Below, one piece after another: positions 1-11,095 of a DNA stretch of 64,000 nucleotides. The notes beneath the pieces were generated by a model. That model was not told where the DNA came from, ran no database searches, and saw only the letters and a program-made list of their open reading frames with translations. The stretch is from Actinostola sp. cb2023. Taxonomy: Eukaryota > Cnidaria > Anthozoa > Actiniaria > Actinostolidae. Made by a program: the position numbers and the translations under genes. Each line of letters begins with the position of its first letter. Position 1 is the stretch's first letter. The DNA is taken from positions 32,660 to 96,659 of the forward strand of contig JAUJYZ010000626.1 in the NCBI GenBank assembly GCA_033675265.1. The letters run 5' to 3'.

Positions 1-2150
1 TATCGCGCGTCGCAAAGAAAGCCAGTGCAGTGTTCAGTCTTTCGCTACGCTAGCCAATAGGAATCAAGCAAAATTGAATACTAAAATCAGTTTATTTGAA
101 GGACAAAAGTTGTTTTCTTCAGTCGTTTTAACGTCTACTTTTACAGAGAATCCACAACAGAAACACAGCCATAGATCTAGATATGGATAACCAGTTCATA
201 GTTAACGAAAACTTACAACCAGAAAGACTAACAGCGATGACAAGCTGACTGAGAAGTTCTCAACTGAGTTTTCACAATCACTGAATCAGTCTTGACAAAC
301 TTGTAAGTATACTTTTCTGATAATTTTCTGTTAACAAAGAAGTTAATCGGAAAGATATAAAACTACGGACTTATTCTATCCTCATAAAACTTTAATAAAT
401 CGTTCAAATTTTCTCAACTGACGTTCAGTTCTTGTTGTCTTTCAATCCGATCAGAGAGCCGCCGCTTGCATGGGATTGAGAAGCTGAACTTCAACTTTTC
501 ACAGGACGTCGACATTCACTCTTCTCACGCGTACTGATTTTTAAGATCAGCAAACTGGTTTCTTTCTGGTGCAAACAGCCTATATGATCTGAAAGAGTTT
601 GTCTGAAAGAACATTTCTGGAAAGTTTCGATGGTATAGTATTATATTCTTTGTTCTTCATTGTTATGATAATTAGATATGGGGACAAACACTGACCGGCT
701 CGTCTGCCTACTCAACGCTATAGTTAGGCGACATTATCCTCAAAACACCGAAAATACTATCCCCCTTTCCAAACCTCACTCCCTCTCACCTCTAAAAGAC
801 AACACGTAAAGTATCTGCTCTTATAGAGCATGACACTCGATTTACTATTTAATCTCTCTTAGAATATCTATGTTCGGTAGTACGTAGACGAAAACCTATA
901 GAAAAGCAGGAGCGAAACTCTAGGTTATCCCACTGAATGAACTCCTGGGAAATCTCCTTGGGTATGTTGGACAACTATGAAGCGGTGCCCCCTGAGTTCA
1001 AACGTTTGCCCAAGCATTAAGTGATGACACTCTGTCTGCTGGATTTCCACTGAGCCAACGTGGACCATGAGGTCATGAACAGGGAAATGGCAGCCCCGGT
1101 CCTGCCGCTATGCATGGAGGATGAACCGCTGGCTGTGCCAATTACCCACTAAGGAATAAAATTATTCTCTAAGGCGCATCTGAGCAGCCGCTGCCAAAAA
1201 GCTTCAAGTAACCTTCTCCTCCCTTATCAAAGCTTTGAATATAAGACCCCTCGCTAACTTGATGCAACTGAATTGCAGCCGCAATCACCGATTATTGCCT
1301 CGTTTGAAAGCAAATACATTGGTATCGTCGTTCTGATTAAACAGAAAACCCCAGTTATCCGGAAAGTGCATGATGTCCGCTGTTTAACTAGTGCAAACTC
1401 GGCTCCTCTCGTGTCCTCTGTCACCGGAAGAAAAAGCGCTTTAAACTTGGTCTCTCGCATACATAAACATTGTATGAGGCTGGAGCGTTGCATCTAGTAA
1501 CTTAGAATGTATAAACCTACTCAAAGGCAACAAAGGAGTGCATGAAACGGAAAATTTTGATTTGCTTAGGAGTTACCCGAGGTTGCAACTGCTCTGATTG
1601 GACGCTGGCTAGGTACTACAGACGGCTTTATGGCTTAACCACTAGCTGGGTTATCAACGAAAAATACTAGATCCCAATCCCCTACTCTGTTATTCTCAGA
1701 AAGAAAAACTGCTCTTCATTTGCCTACCAACTGAAGGCATTTATGGTGCCATGGCCTAAACGGAAAAGGCAACAACGCAATGTCAGCCCTTTTTGACACA
1801 ACTGCAACTACGGACATTCCTATTTATGGACCCACATACTACCCGCTTGGTTGACATCTACAAATGGTTAGACCTTCGCGTGGCTCGGATGACCACGTAC
1901 AATGGCAGTCCCGTCTCTCTACGCTTCATTACAGGCAATACAACGGAGGGACATAAAAGAACCCGTGTCCCGTGACACTCAAAATACAGCAGTTATTATT
2001 ATTATTGGTCCTTCCAAACAAGGAATTTTACAATCTCCTGAGGTGTACAAATAAGTAGCAACGTTTTTTGGAAAATTAAAGTTTATAGCCAGAAACTCAT
2101 TTCAATTTCTCTTCCCACCCCGTCTTCTGCATATGGCCTAGAAGTAGTAG
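1..2150. other. No recognisable gene
   Basis: I find no domain, RNA gene or terminal repeat here. Short open frames at about 1254-1497 and 1793-1975 match no family I know and lack splice or start context. The stretch 936-1140 has few stops in one plus frame and could be a decayed coding or retroelement remnant, but no motif supports that. Confidence 0.5.
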
Positions 2151-2157
2151 GAAAGTG

Positions 2158-2285
2158 CCGGTTCTGGGCCACGGGCGGCCCGGGTCAGCCCGGGCTACAC
2201 GGGCGGCCCTGGTCAGCCCGGGCTAGGGGGAGTTCTGGGCCACGGGTGGCCTGGGCCAGCCCGGTGAAGGAGTCAGACCCTCTCC
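2158..2285. repeat. GC-rich imperfect tandem repeat
   Basis: A short GC-rich island in otherwise AT-rich DNA. Motifs of the type GGGCCACGGGCGGCC and CAGCCCGGGCTA recur about three times with small changes. It is probably a minisatellite. The sequence on either side (to about 2900) holds nothing I recognise. Confidence 0.6.
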
Positions 2286-2942
2286 GGGCCATCGCACAGG
2301 TCCCACCTCTGGAGTTATTTTTAAAACGATCCTATTCGGTCTGCCGCACTGGCCTAAGGTCTATGTTATTCCACGATCAGAAGGACTTTTTTTGTTTTTT
2401 TGGCTAATGTTATTGTTTTCACAGTTTTTCATTTTTCCGTGAATCAGCAATTCGTGACACAAACAAGTGACGTCGGCACAAATAAACATAAAGAAAAATC
2501 CATTTTGAGAACTCTGTATTCGAAAATGTCCACCACTCGTACCTCCCTTAACCTAAGCCTCTAGCTATCCGGTCACCTCGATCACAGTATGAAAAATCTT
2601 TTTATCACGTTATGTAACAACTGGTCTATTGTTTAATTTTATAAAGTATCTTCAACCTAATATTTTTATGTCGAGGTTTCAAACATACATCCTCAGGATA
2701 AAAAAAATGTACAAAGATTAACTTAAACAATGGAGTGGCACGCTAGATAAGTGATCTATTGTTGTATCAAGAGGTGACTATATGTAAATTCGTCTATGTA
2801 TCAGAACAATAATAACTAGAGTCAACCCAACACGCGAGTCTTTTTAAAAATGTGATTTATTTACAACTTGGCAATTATAAAATCACAACATTTCTTTAAA
2901 TAATTATAAAATCACAACACCACTCAAATTGATTTAGAAAGT

Positions 2943-2948
2943 TTTATT
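2943..2948 (-). promoter_or_regulatory. Candidate polyadenylation signal
   Basis: AATAAA on the minus strand, about 30 nt downstream of the stop codon of the gene ending at 2978. The position fits use by that single-exon gene. Confidence 0.5.
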
Positions 2949-2977
2949 TGGGGTTTACACGACAAAAGATAACTGGT

Positions 2978-3832
2978 TTAATCTTCTTCAGATTCTTGTT
3001 CCCTGTCAATGAGTTTCAATTTATTGAATTTTAACGACAGTTCATGAACAGCATCGCAGTCTCTACAACGGCATAATGTTGTTTTTGTGGTTTTGACATC
3101 CACTGGGAAAACATGTGCACACACATCGCACTCGACATGTTGATTCTGACGGCAGTTGTAGCCTTCTCGCCACAGACATCTAGGACATTGAACAATAGGT
3201 ATCGAATAGAACGGTTTGAAGTCACGACACACGTGACACTCCCTAGGTTCATCATCCGATTCTGAACTTTCCGACTTGCCACTGTCAGATTCTGTTGATG
3301 TGCTTTCTGCCTCAGATTCATCCGTTTCTTCTTCTCCACTCTCACTCTCATCGTCAGTATCCTCTTCTTCAGGTTGCCTAGCAACCAGATCTGCCAGCAA
3401 GCGTTTGTTTCGTATAAGTGTTTTGTCAATTCCGACTTCCGACAACCCGTTCGTGAATGTTTTGAGTCCTCTCGGGGTTCTGACATCGAGGTTGTAAGGT
3501 AACATGGCATATTCAATGAGTTCTGCTATATTGGTCAGGGGAATTCTTCGTTGATGATAAGTCATCTCACCATGAGAATTCCAGTATAAAATACTTTTTG
3601 AAGCAGCAAGACTGTGAAGAAAAGCTAGAGCCTTATCTTTCGGGATAGTACTCTGGGAGAGATCCTGCATAACTTCTTCGATATCGTCATCATCCAAAAT
3701 GTCCAATTCCGAGGAGCTCTGTCTAGAAACTGAACTTTCTTCAGAGCTAGCAATCTCGTCCCCAGAGCCCACGTTCCTCTTGGTCAGCACCGAGAAACGA
3801 GAGGCTCTGGCTGCAACCGATTTTAGTAGCAT
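2978..3832 (-). CDS. Uncharacterised cysteine-cluster acidic protein, single exon
   Basis: An intact 284-aa reading frame from ATG (3832) to stop. Visible parts in order: a basic/Ser-rich N terminus (1-40); an acidic stretch with DDDDIEE (about 46-56); a hydrophobic-helical middle (about 65-150) containing ILYWNSHGEM and RNKRLLADLV; a long Ser/Glu/Asp-rich linker (about 153-197); and a C-terminal cluster of ten cysteines. These lie at about 199, 202, 216, 219, 227, 235, 238, 254, 256 and 259, mostly as CxxC pairs, consistent with zinc binding. I do not recognise the family. Being intronless in a repeat-rich region, it may be encoded by a mobile element, but I could not find terminal repeats around it. 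A host retrogene is the alternative. An AATAAA follows about 30 nt after the stop. Confidence 0.6.
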   Translation of the reverse strand: MLLKSVAARASRFSVLTKRNVGSGDEIASSEESSVSRQSSSELDILDDDDIEEVMQDLSQSTIPKDKALAFLHSLAASKSILYWNSHGEMTYHQRRIPLTNIAELIEYAMLPYNLDVRTPRGLKTFTNGLSEVGIDKTLIRNKRLLADLVARQPEEEDTDDESESGEEETDESEAESTSTESDSGKSESSESDDEPRECHVCRDFKPFYSIPIVQCPRCLWREGYNCRQNQHVECDVCAHVFPVDVKTTKTTLCRCRDCDAVHELSLKFNKLKLIDREQESEED

Positions 3833-3839
3833 TCTGATT

Positions 3840-4580
3840 GGTTTGGCAAAACAATAGAAGGACCGGAAGTAAACTGACTAGTTAGAAAATGGCGGAGTTT
3901 ACCATGTTTACGGAGCGCCCGAGAGCTACACGCTGTCCCAAAACTCACTAAAAAAACCATTCTAATCGCTAAACAAATGACACACAGGACTCAAGTAGAT
4001 ATTAATCTTTATTGTGAAAGCAGTTTTAGAAGTACTTGTATTGTAATACAAGATATCAAAAGGACAGGATTCTAGAACTGAATTATTCACGGCCAGAGAA
4101 GGGCTAATTTTAAAATGGCTATAACTCGCTCAATTCTCGTCCAAATCGCTTCAAATCTTCAGTACAGGCAATAAAAAAATGATTGAAGAAGATACAGAAG
4201 ACTTTATAGAACTGAACAGGCTATAAAGTTTAAATGTAGAAAAATGACATACCAAGAACCTTGTCATGCGATTTAATATACCCTATTTTTCGCCGTAACT
4301 TTCTGTGCACTTTATACTCATTCTCGAAATTGCTCGCAAAAATATTTGATTTACAGATCAGAACAATTTTTGAACTCAAATTCATTGTCGATAGTGCTTC
4401 TTTATCTGTGTAAAGTTTGATTGGTATTGAAATAGTTTTGAGGCTACAGCGACGCTTAGTACTCGCGCCATTATTTGGACAGCGCGACAATCAAAAACAG
4501 CACTTCGACCACACTTTTGAACTTTCCCAATTAAAAAAAAAAAAAAAAGGCGCTGGAACTTTCTAATATGCTTTTCGAAA
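3840..4580. other. Intergenic, no gene seen
   Basis: AT-rich sequence between the cysteine-cluster gene and the PAN exon. A short minus open frame (4230-4490) has no recognisable motif. A run of A's lies near 4535-4548. No EGF or F5/8C exon that would continue the upstream PAN exon is visible here. Confidence 0.45.
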
Positions 4581-4684
4581 ATAGGTTACCCAAAGGTATC
4601 ATCTGGCAAAATTTGAGACATTTGTCCAAGGGGTCGCTGACCGGCGATTCTCGGTTCTATCAGACATTCACTCTTAATCCTTAC

Positions 4685-5053
4685 CTCCATTCGCAAGTGT
4701 GCAAACCCTTGTTTCTTGACCAGATAGTCGCGGTAGTCGGTTCCACCCCAACTCATGAGTTCACATTGAGCAGGATGCGTTGTATTCATCTCAAAGTTGA
4801 CAGACAAACACAGAGCATGAGTAACACACAAATTGGCACAAGTCATCTTGCTGTCAACCTCAGTTTGCAAAAGTACCGAGTCACTTTTTTGCAGAACTTC
4901 TCCTTCGATTAGATCCAAAAAGTTCCCGTACGATATCTCGCCTTCCTTGTTCAACGGTACAGGGACATTAGCTGTACAGAGGAGAACTACCCATTGTACA
5001 AGCACCAAGGTTCGCAACTGCATAAGAAAACCATGAATTTGAACTGTGTTCAT
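4685..5053 (-). CDS. PAN/Apple-domain protein, first coding exon only
   Basis: First exon of a secreted PAN/Apple-domain protein related to the gene at 30171-36607. I take the ATG at 5053 (an in-frame ATG lies upstream at 5080 and another downstream at 5020). A hydrophobic signal segment (QLRTLVLVQWVVLLC) follows. The PAN core has the same cysteine pattern and the hallmark CELMSWGGTDYRD, shared almost word for word with the other copies. The exon ends at a clean donor (ATGGAG|GTAAGG) in phase 0, exactly as in the paralogue. Matching EGF and F5/8C exons are not found between here and the window's left edge, so the gene either continues outside or is a stranded first exon. Expected product: extracellular or adhesion protein. 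Confidence 0.65.
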
Positions 5054-5059
5054 TCTCGC

Positions 5060-6030
5060 TTTTCTAGCGTGTTGTAACAAAACTAACTCCTTTGACTAGT
5101 TACAGCAGATGTCTTGTAGAAATACTTTCTGAGATAATACATTATTGATTGCTTTTGTCAAACATCAATACCACAGCATCGACTTAGAAACTAAAAAAGA
5201 AAATAACTGTTCATCAATTTCTAGTATTGCTAGACAAAGGCATTCAGTTATTTCTCATGTCTTTCTTGCAGCATTTATTGTAATATTCGTTGTATGTATG
5301 CATTTGGTGGGATTTGAACTTATTTGTCCACAATTCTATTCTCATAATTCTAGGTAATACTAAGGCGAATTTCGTACTTATTTCATTATTTATTTTACAA
5401 TTTGTCAAAAGGCAGGTGAAGAAACAGTAGGACACGAAGTCCCCTACAAGGCTCTCCACCCAACCAAACCCCCCGATAAATGCAATTCCAAATCATCCCC
5501 TTTACACCCAATAAACCCACAAACTACACAAACTACAAACATATGGGTCCGGTTTATACTTCGTGCATCACGGTCGATGAGGAAAACTGAATATGACATA
5601 ATTTCAACTTAAGTTTATTTAGTTAATAATAATAGTTGTTGTGAATACTTTCAGTTTTTAATAAACAAAGGTCCAGGCTTCTACTTTAATTAATGAGAAA
5701 CACAGGCGGTTTTCTATAGGAACGTCACCACAACATCATGTAACTCAGTTGTTTCAATCTGTCTTCTTTATTTCAAACAAACACAGTTGAAATTCAATCA
5801 TTCCGACATGGTTCTTCACTAAGCAATAGGCCTTGTTGCAGGAAAACTATCACGTGGTTGTACTGGATGGCAAAGAAATCTGACTTCATATAGAGTGGTT
5901 TTCGTATGAGTGGGAAACCTACGGTACCATGACACTCAAATGTCATTATCGAAATGTTTCAAACCTTAATGTTTATATTTTATACCTCTTTATTTCTATT
6001 GATGATATTTGTGGAGTGCCACAAGTTTTA
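5060..6030. other. Upstream/intergenic region with repeat fragments
   Basis: No gene seen. About 5810-5890 resembles about 10000-10060 (the CACGTGGTTGTACTG stretch), so part of this is a dispersed repeat also present inside the MITE at 9938-10472. Confidence 0.4.
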
Positions 6031-6037
6031 TTAGATA

Positions 6038-6224
6038 CAGTTGAACCTCCGGTTGCGACCACTCTCGTAAGCGACCACCTCTCCTAAGCGACCAGTTGTC
6101 CAAAATACCAAAAGTTCAGTTCCAAGCCAAATCACTATAGTTGGAACCTCTCGTAAGCGACTGCCTCTCGTAAGCGACCACAAAGATTGACATTTTGGGT
6201 GGTCACTGATGGGAGGTTCGACTG
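6038..6224. mobile_element. Tc1/mariner-like MITE, copy 1
   Basis: Bounded by CAGTTGAACCTCC and GGAGGTTCGACTG with TA on both sides, the target duplication typical of Tc1/mariner. The interior repeats 'CTCGTAAGCGACCA' several times. It has no coding capacity. It is the longest of five related copies within 2.7 kb. Confidence 0.75.
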
Positions 6225-6229
6225 TATAT

Positions 6230-7110
6230 CTATTGTGTCATCCTCGGTAAATAAAGTTTCTTTGTAATTAATCTATACTTAATTGAATGTTGATAGGTTT
6301 CTAAAACAATCTTGTTTGTCATCCATTGGAGCCATTCCTGTGTTAACTTCAGCCCAGTTCATTCGTCATTCAAGCAGTATATCAACATATGAGCTCGAGT
6401 ACTCAGTACTGGACATTTTCCACAGGGTTCCCAGACATAGATAACCGTGAGGTAATAATAAGATAAGTCTTTATTAAAGTACAAGTTTATAATACGTGAC
6501 ATATTCTAAACAAAACAGGGCTATGAAATGCAAATGCTTATATTGGAACCAGCATATGGCATCGCTTCTTTTTCTTAAACTGAAAATAATGTCTGTATCA
6601 AACAAAAGTCACTCGAATGAGTGAATGTGTCTACTGCTAGTTATAAATGTCAAAATATGCCATATATACACTGTATAGGCGAAACGTCTAGGCAAACGCG
6701 ATCTGTCACGGTGGCGAAACGGCGGTAATTCGTGGAATTAGTTCCCAGTCTTTTCTCTTTCTTTTGTTAACATTACGGACGGACTTACATCTGGAGATAC
6801 TTCATGTCAGATTTCGTACAAATTACTTTATCAATATATATAGTGACATTTCACTAATTTCGGCAGACATGAAGTATCTTCCGGTAAACTCGATGACATA
6901 GTGTCTACAGCTGGTTCTCAGCAGTAGACACAAAAACTGTATTAGTTAACAAACACGTACAATGAAAGCTCGATTATTATTTACACAGGGTGTACGTGGG
7001 GGGCACAGCGGGTATACAACATCCTTGCACTGATCTGCGCATGCCTCAAGAATGAATTATGAAATTCCTGATACCCAATGTACATTGTCTATTTCCGTAC
7101 CCCGAAAAAT
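6230..7110. other. No gene; short inverted repeat
   Basis: Nothing coding is seen. About 6786-6890 holds an imperfect inverted repeat (GATACTTCATGTC against GACATGAAGTATC) about 100 bp long, possibly a small MITE. About 6340-6400 resembles about 10210-10260. Confidence 0.4.
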
Positions 7111-7114
7111 ACTA

Positions 7115-7198
7115 CAGTTGAACCTCCGGTTGCAACCATTCTCGTAAGCGACCATAAAGCTTGACATTTTGGGTGGTCGCTTACGGGAGGTTCGACTG
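7115..7198. mobile_element. Tc1/mariner-like MITE, copy 2 (internally deleted)
   Basis: Same ends as copy 1 (CAGTTGAACCTCC ... GGTTCGACTG), TA-flanked, but only 84 bp long because the middle is missing. Confidence 0.7.
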
Positions 7199-7299
7199 TA
7201 CTTAATTTAAGGAATGGCCAGCCTCGTTCAATGGAGTGCTGGATGAGTATCTCTCATCATTTATTTATACTATTATATTATTATTTATATTTATTTATA

Positions 7300-7468
7300 C
7301 AGTCGAACCTCCCGTAAGCGACCACCCAAATGTCAAGCTTTGTGGTCGTTTACGAGAGGTTCCAGCTATAGTGATTTGGCTTGGAACTGAACTTTTGGTA
7401 TTTTGGACAACTGGTCGCTTAGGAGAGGTGGTCGCTTACGAGAGTGGTCGCAACTGGAGGTTCAACTG
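7300..7468. mobile_element. Tc1/mariner-like MITE, copy 3 (inverted)
   Basis: The family in opposite orientation: starts CAGTCGAACCTCCC after TA and ends GGAGGTTCAACTG, followed by TG instead of TA. The interior matches copy 1. Confidence 0.7.
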
Positions 7469-7612
7469 TGTCCCCGATTAGTATATCACTCGTGATATGC
7501 TAGAAGAATTTAACACATTAATAAAGTTTTAAAAAAGGGCTGGATTTACATTAAAGTTATTGACCGATATAACTTCACTTGTGGATCATGGCCTTCTTGT
7601 CAATTGGAGATA

Positions 7613-7765
7613 CAGGCGAACCTCCCGTAAGTGACCACCCAAAATGTCAAGCTTTGTGGTCGCTTACGAGAGGTTCCAACTATAGTGATTTGGCTTGGAA
7701 CTGAACTTTTGGTATTTTGGACAACTGGTCGCTTAGGAGAGTGGTCGCAACCGGAGGTTCAACTG
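7613..7765. mobile_element. Tc1/mariner-like MITE, copy 4 (inverted)
   Basis: Begins CAGGCGAACCTCCC and ends GGAGGTTCAACTG with TA on both sides. The interior is as in copy 3, with a short deletion before the right end. Confidence 0.7.
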
Positions 7766-7769
7766 TATT

Positions 7770-8625
7770 GCTCGTGACCAGTATCAACAAACCTACCACA
7801 GGTTGAAGGGACGATATCAAGAGGACGTACAGAGAAGAGGACATGTCGAGTTCCACCAGGCGTCATTTCCTTACCCTTATAATACAATAATACGCAATAA
7901 TGGCATTCAATGGAGTGCTGGATGAGTATATCTCATCATCTATATTGGTTTGGGACATATTCCAGTCTTACGAATGCATCATAGATAATGTAGATACGAT
8001 TGTCCATTCTGCTAGAAACGTAGAAATGGCAGGTCTTGCGTACGCAGGGTGGGTTTATGGACCGATGGAAAGACAGCGTACCCTTATAATTATACAATAA
8101 TACGCGATGTGTTCTTTGCCTATTCGGCCCTTTTTCATGAGCTCTTTACTACGATATGGGAAGAAGTAGTTGAGAGTGGGTCTTCTGTGACCATACGTTT
8201 AAAAGGGCTGCGAACATTGGGTATGTAAGGGAGAGTGATGGCCAATGGATTAAGCTGTTCAAGTCTGTTTTCATTGTTCTGGGCAAAGGGGATGAAATTT
8301 TACATCGGAATCGAAATTTACAAGAGAACAAAGTGTGCATGAAGTGCGAGACATTTAACTCCAACTCAACGACCGACTGGAGTTGAAGGAAGAAAGATTG
8401 GATTGTCATTGACAATTGCTTTAAATGGAGTGCTTTGTTGGCAGTTATCTTTCCTGGAGTTTAACTGTAAAACGTGACCTTTTTCATGTAGCGCAGCGAT
8501 CTTTAAACGTTTTACCCATAGGTGCTAGGATAGGAAGTGGTATAGCACAAGAGTATGGCCTTATTTTTAAACAAAGAATGGACATATAGGAAAGGAGGGC
8601 AATGGCACCTGCACCTGCAAGGGAA
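7770..8625. repeat. Repeat-derived intergenic DNA
   Basis: About 7900-7945 (CAATGGAGTGCTGGATGAGTA) repeats sequence at about 7229-7265, and 'GCGTACGCAGGGTGGG' at about 8037 recurs near 9893. The DNA between the MITE copies is therefore itself repetitive. No gene is supported; short open frames here have no motif. Confidence 0.45.
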
Positions 8626-8628
8626 ATA

Positions 8629-8729
8629 CAGTCGAACCTCCCGTAGGCGACCACCCAAAATGTCAATCTTTGTGGTCGCTTACGAGAGGTGGTCGCATAC
8701 GAGAGTGGTCGCAACCGGAGGTTCAACTG
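8629..8729. mobile_element. Tc1/mariner-like MITE, copy 5 (inverted, short)
   Basis: TA-flanked, CAGTCGAACCTCC at the left and GGAGGTTCAACTG at the right, 101 bp, internally deleted relative to copy 3. Confidence 0.7.
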
Positions 8730-8925
8730 TATTAAGGAACCTGGAAAGTTTCCTAAGTGGTCATCAACAAAATGGCCAAACTGTTATGAATAAGAATGTC
8801 AAGAAGGCAATGCAATACCTAAAACTTCACACAGTGAAAAGCTGTTTGAGTGACATACTTGTTCCTTTTACAACATCAAAGAATGAACGGCTTACACAGA
8901 GAGAATAGAATTGGCCTTGGATTGA

Positions 8926-9707
8926 ATTGAGAGCAAATCCATCAAGAGAGTCGATCACTCCAAGTCCCTAGGCGTGGTCATTGATGATCGACTCTCTTGG
9001 TCCAACCACATAAATGACCTGTGCAAAAAGGTCTCGTCGGGCATAGGTGCCCTCAGAAGGATGAGGCCCTTTATCTCAACAACCACAGCTGTACAAATTT
9101 ATAATGCATTAATCCAGCCCCATTTTGACTACTGTAGTAGTGTGTGGGATGGATTAAGCAATAAATTAAGCGATAAATTACAGAAACTCCAAAATCGCGC
9201 AGCTAGAGTTATATTGAGAGCCAGTTACTACGCCAGTTCCAAGTCTCTCCTTGAAAAGCTGAACTGGGTCCCACTAGACAAACGCCGGCAAAAACAAAAA
9301 GCTCTCATGATGTTTAAATCCCTCCACCAACTAACCCCAACGTACCTACACGAAATGTTCATTCCTCGTAGCACAGAATATAATCTTAGAAATTCTGACA
9401 GAAAACTTGCAATGCCCAAGCCACACACAAATTATCGAAAACGTAGTTTTAGCTACAGTGGGGCTCAAATATGGAATAACTTACCATCGCGGATCAGAAA
9501 TATTGACTCTATTGGGCAATTTAAAAGGGAAATAAACCGAATACTCTGAACATCAGATTCCCACACGGCAATCATGTAAATCAGTATGCAGTAATAGTAC
9601 GCATATATTTTTAATTTTTATTTGTATATCACTACTTATATTGTTATGTTACTGATGATTTTACCGTGTTTAAATAAACTATATGTATGTATGTATGTAT
9701 GTATGGG
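8926..9707 (+). pseudogene. 5'-truncated LINE (L2/CR1-like), reverse transcriptase C terminus and 3' tail
   Basis: An open frame to the stop at 9549 encodes the C-terminal end of a non-LTR retrotransposon polyprotein. The order of motifs is that of L2/CR1-type LINEs: KSLGVVIDDRLSW, KKVSSGIGALRRMR, QIYNALIQPHFDYCSSVW, KLQKLQNRAARVI, and a final SFSYSGAQIWNNLP followed by LPSRIRN. A stop at 8923-8925 and the absence of the catalytic fingers/palm upstream show 5' truncation, usual for LINE insertions. The 3' UTR ends in a (TATG)n run (about 9682-9707), the kind of microsatellite tail seen in this group. It cannot move on its own. The family assignment is from motif memory. Confidence 0.8.
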
Positions 9708-9937
9708 TAGGAAAGCTGTTGGGCTTGTATATTTTTGTTATCATTGTTCATGCGAAAAAACAGTTACATCAGCTTATGACATCCACATCGTGGCGATGAG
9801 TATATGGGTTATTTATTATCTGATATGTTGATAGTGAAGTCTCAAATTAAAAATGGTTATTTTCAAGGTCCACTGGGTGACGTCTGATCTTGCGTACGCA
9901 GGGTGGGATCAGCTGAAAAATGTCGATAACCATTGTG

Positions 9938-10472
9938 GCAATAGACCTTATGCATAATGACTACAACTACCAGAATGATTTGCGCATCTTCTTTTGTGAG
10001 ATAATAGGCCCTTTGCAGGATTACGATCACGTGGTTGTACTGACTGGCAAAAACATCTGACTTTATTTATTTGAAGAATCTTACATGATATCAGTAGTAA
10101 CAGTAAAGAAATCTGTTTGAAATGCTATTTTTCAACCTTCAGTTGATTGTCGACCTTTCTCAATCAACGTCTCAAAGTTTGTTTGCCAGTCAGCAGAGCC
10201 GTTTCCTTGTGATCTTCGGCTCAGTTCATTCGTTATTCAAGCGATATATTGGCATGTGACTGTAAACTGCAAAGGGCCTATTAGTCCCCTTTGTCTTTGT
10301 GAATTGTGAACTGTTCATTAAACATTACTTGGCAGCTAAAACTGAATTACGTAATTTACAATTGAATGAATTACCTCACAAGCGAATAAAATCCAGAAAA
10401 AAATAAGAAAATTCGCAAAGCATTCTGGTAGTTGTAGTCACATTACGTCATTATGCAAAAGGTCAATTGCAC
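9938..10472. mobile_element. MITE with ~45-bp imperfect terminal inverted repeats
   Basis: The left end (GCAATAGACCTTATGCATAA, then TACAACTACCAGAATG) is repeated inverted at the right end near 10420-10472 with a short insertion. About 535 bp, no coding capacity. The interior shares a stretch with about 5810-5890. Confidence 0.6.
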
Positions 10473-10479
10473 AAATAGC

Positions 10480-11089
10480 TGATACTAGTCGCATTTAGAC
10501 ATTTCCATAGGTGACTCCGCTACAATAATTATTTTATGTAGTGACCAGTCTTTGCATAACTACACGATCACCAGAGATGAAAGTTGCGAGTGGTAAGTTT
10601 GCAATAATCTTCAGTCAAGTATAAACATGAAATTTAGTTTGAAGATGTATAAAGTGTTTGCATGCATCTTAGTGTTTTACAACAAGATCGGAGGTGAATT
10701 ACTCCACAAAGATACAATTGTGTTAAAGTATATGAATCTCTAAACAAAGAAGGACGAAACCGCTGAGTTCCGGGATTTAAATTTGAAAGAGAACTTCTTG
10801 TGCAGCCAGCCGTGAAACGTAAATGACTGTCGGTCAACTGTCGGTCAACTTGCATGGCCTGAAAAGCAAACAATTAAAATAAACAAAAGTTACAATCGTC
10901 ATTTGAAGGCAGATTATGAGAATAGAGGACATTCAACAACTGATTGAAAACAACTGATATCAGTTTTCTCGTTTCAGTTCGACTGTATTTTTGTTTTAAA
11001 TTTTATTTTTTACGATAATCACTTTCGGTGAAAACTCCATTCAAATTGACGACCGTTTATGATGAATAATTACAAAACAGAATACAAAG
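10480..11089. repeat. Downstream flank of the PAN/EGF/F5-8C gene copy 1
   Basis: About 10560-10680 resembles about 29215-29330 (both contain a variant of AAGTGTTTRCATGC). This marks the downstream side of the segmental duplication that produced the two gene copies. No gene of its own is seen. Confidence 0.5.
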
Positions 11090-11095
11090 TTTATT
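11090..11095 (-). promoter_or_regulatory. Candidate polyadenylation signal
   Basis: AATAAA on the minus strand, about 20 nt beyond the stop codon of the last F5/8C exon of copy 1. At the equivalent place in copy 2 the hexamer is not conserved (ACATTTACC on the plus strand instead of TTATTTACC). Confidence 0.45.

Noticed and set aside
1254..1497. Overlapping open frames on both strands near 1.25-1.5 kb
   Set aside because: No domain, no start or splice context; each is a shadow of the other and neither matches a known family.
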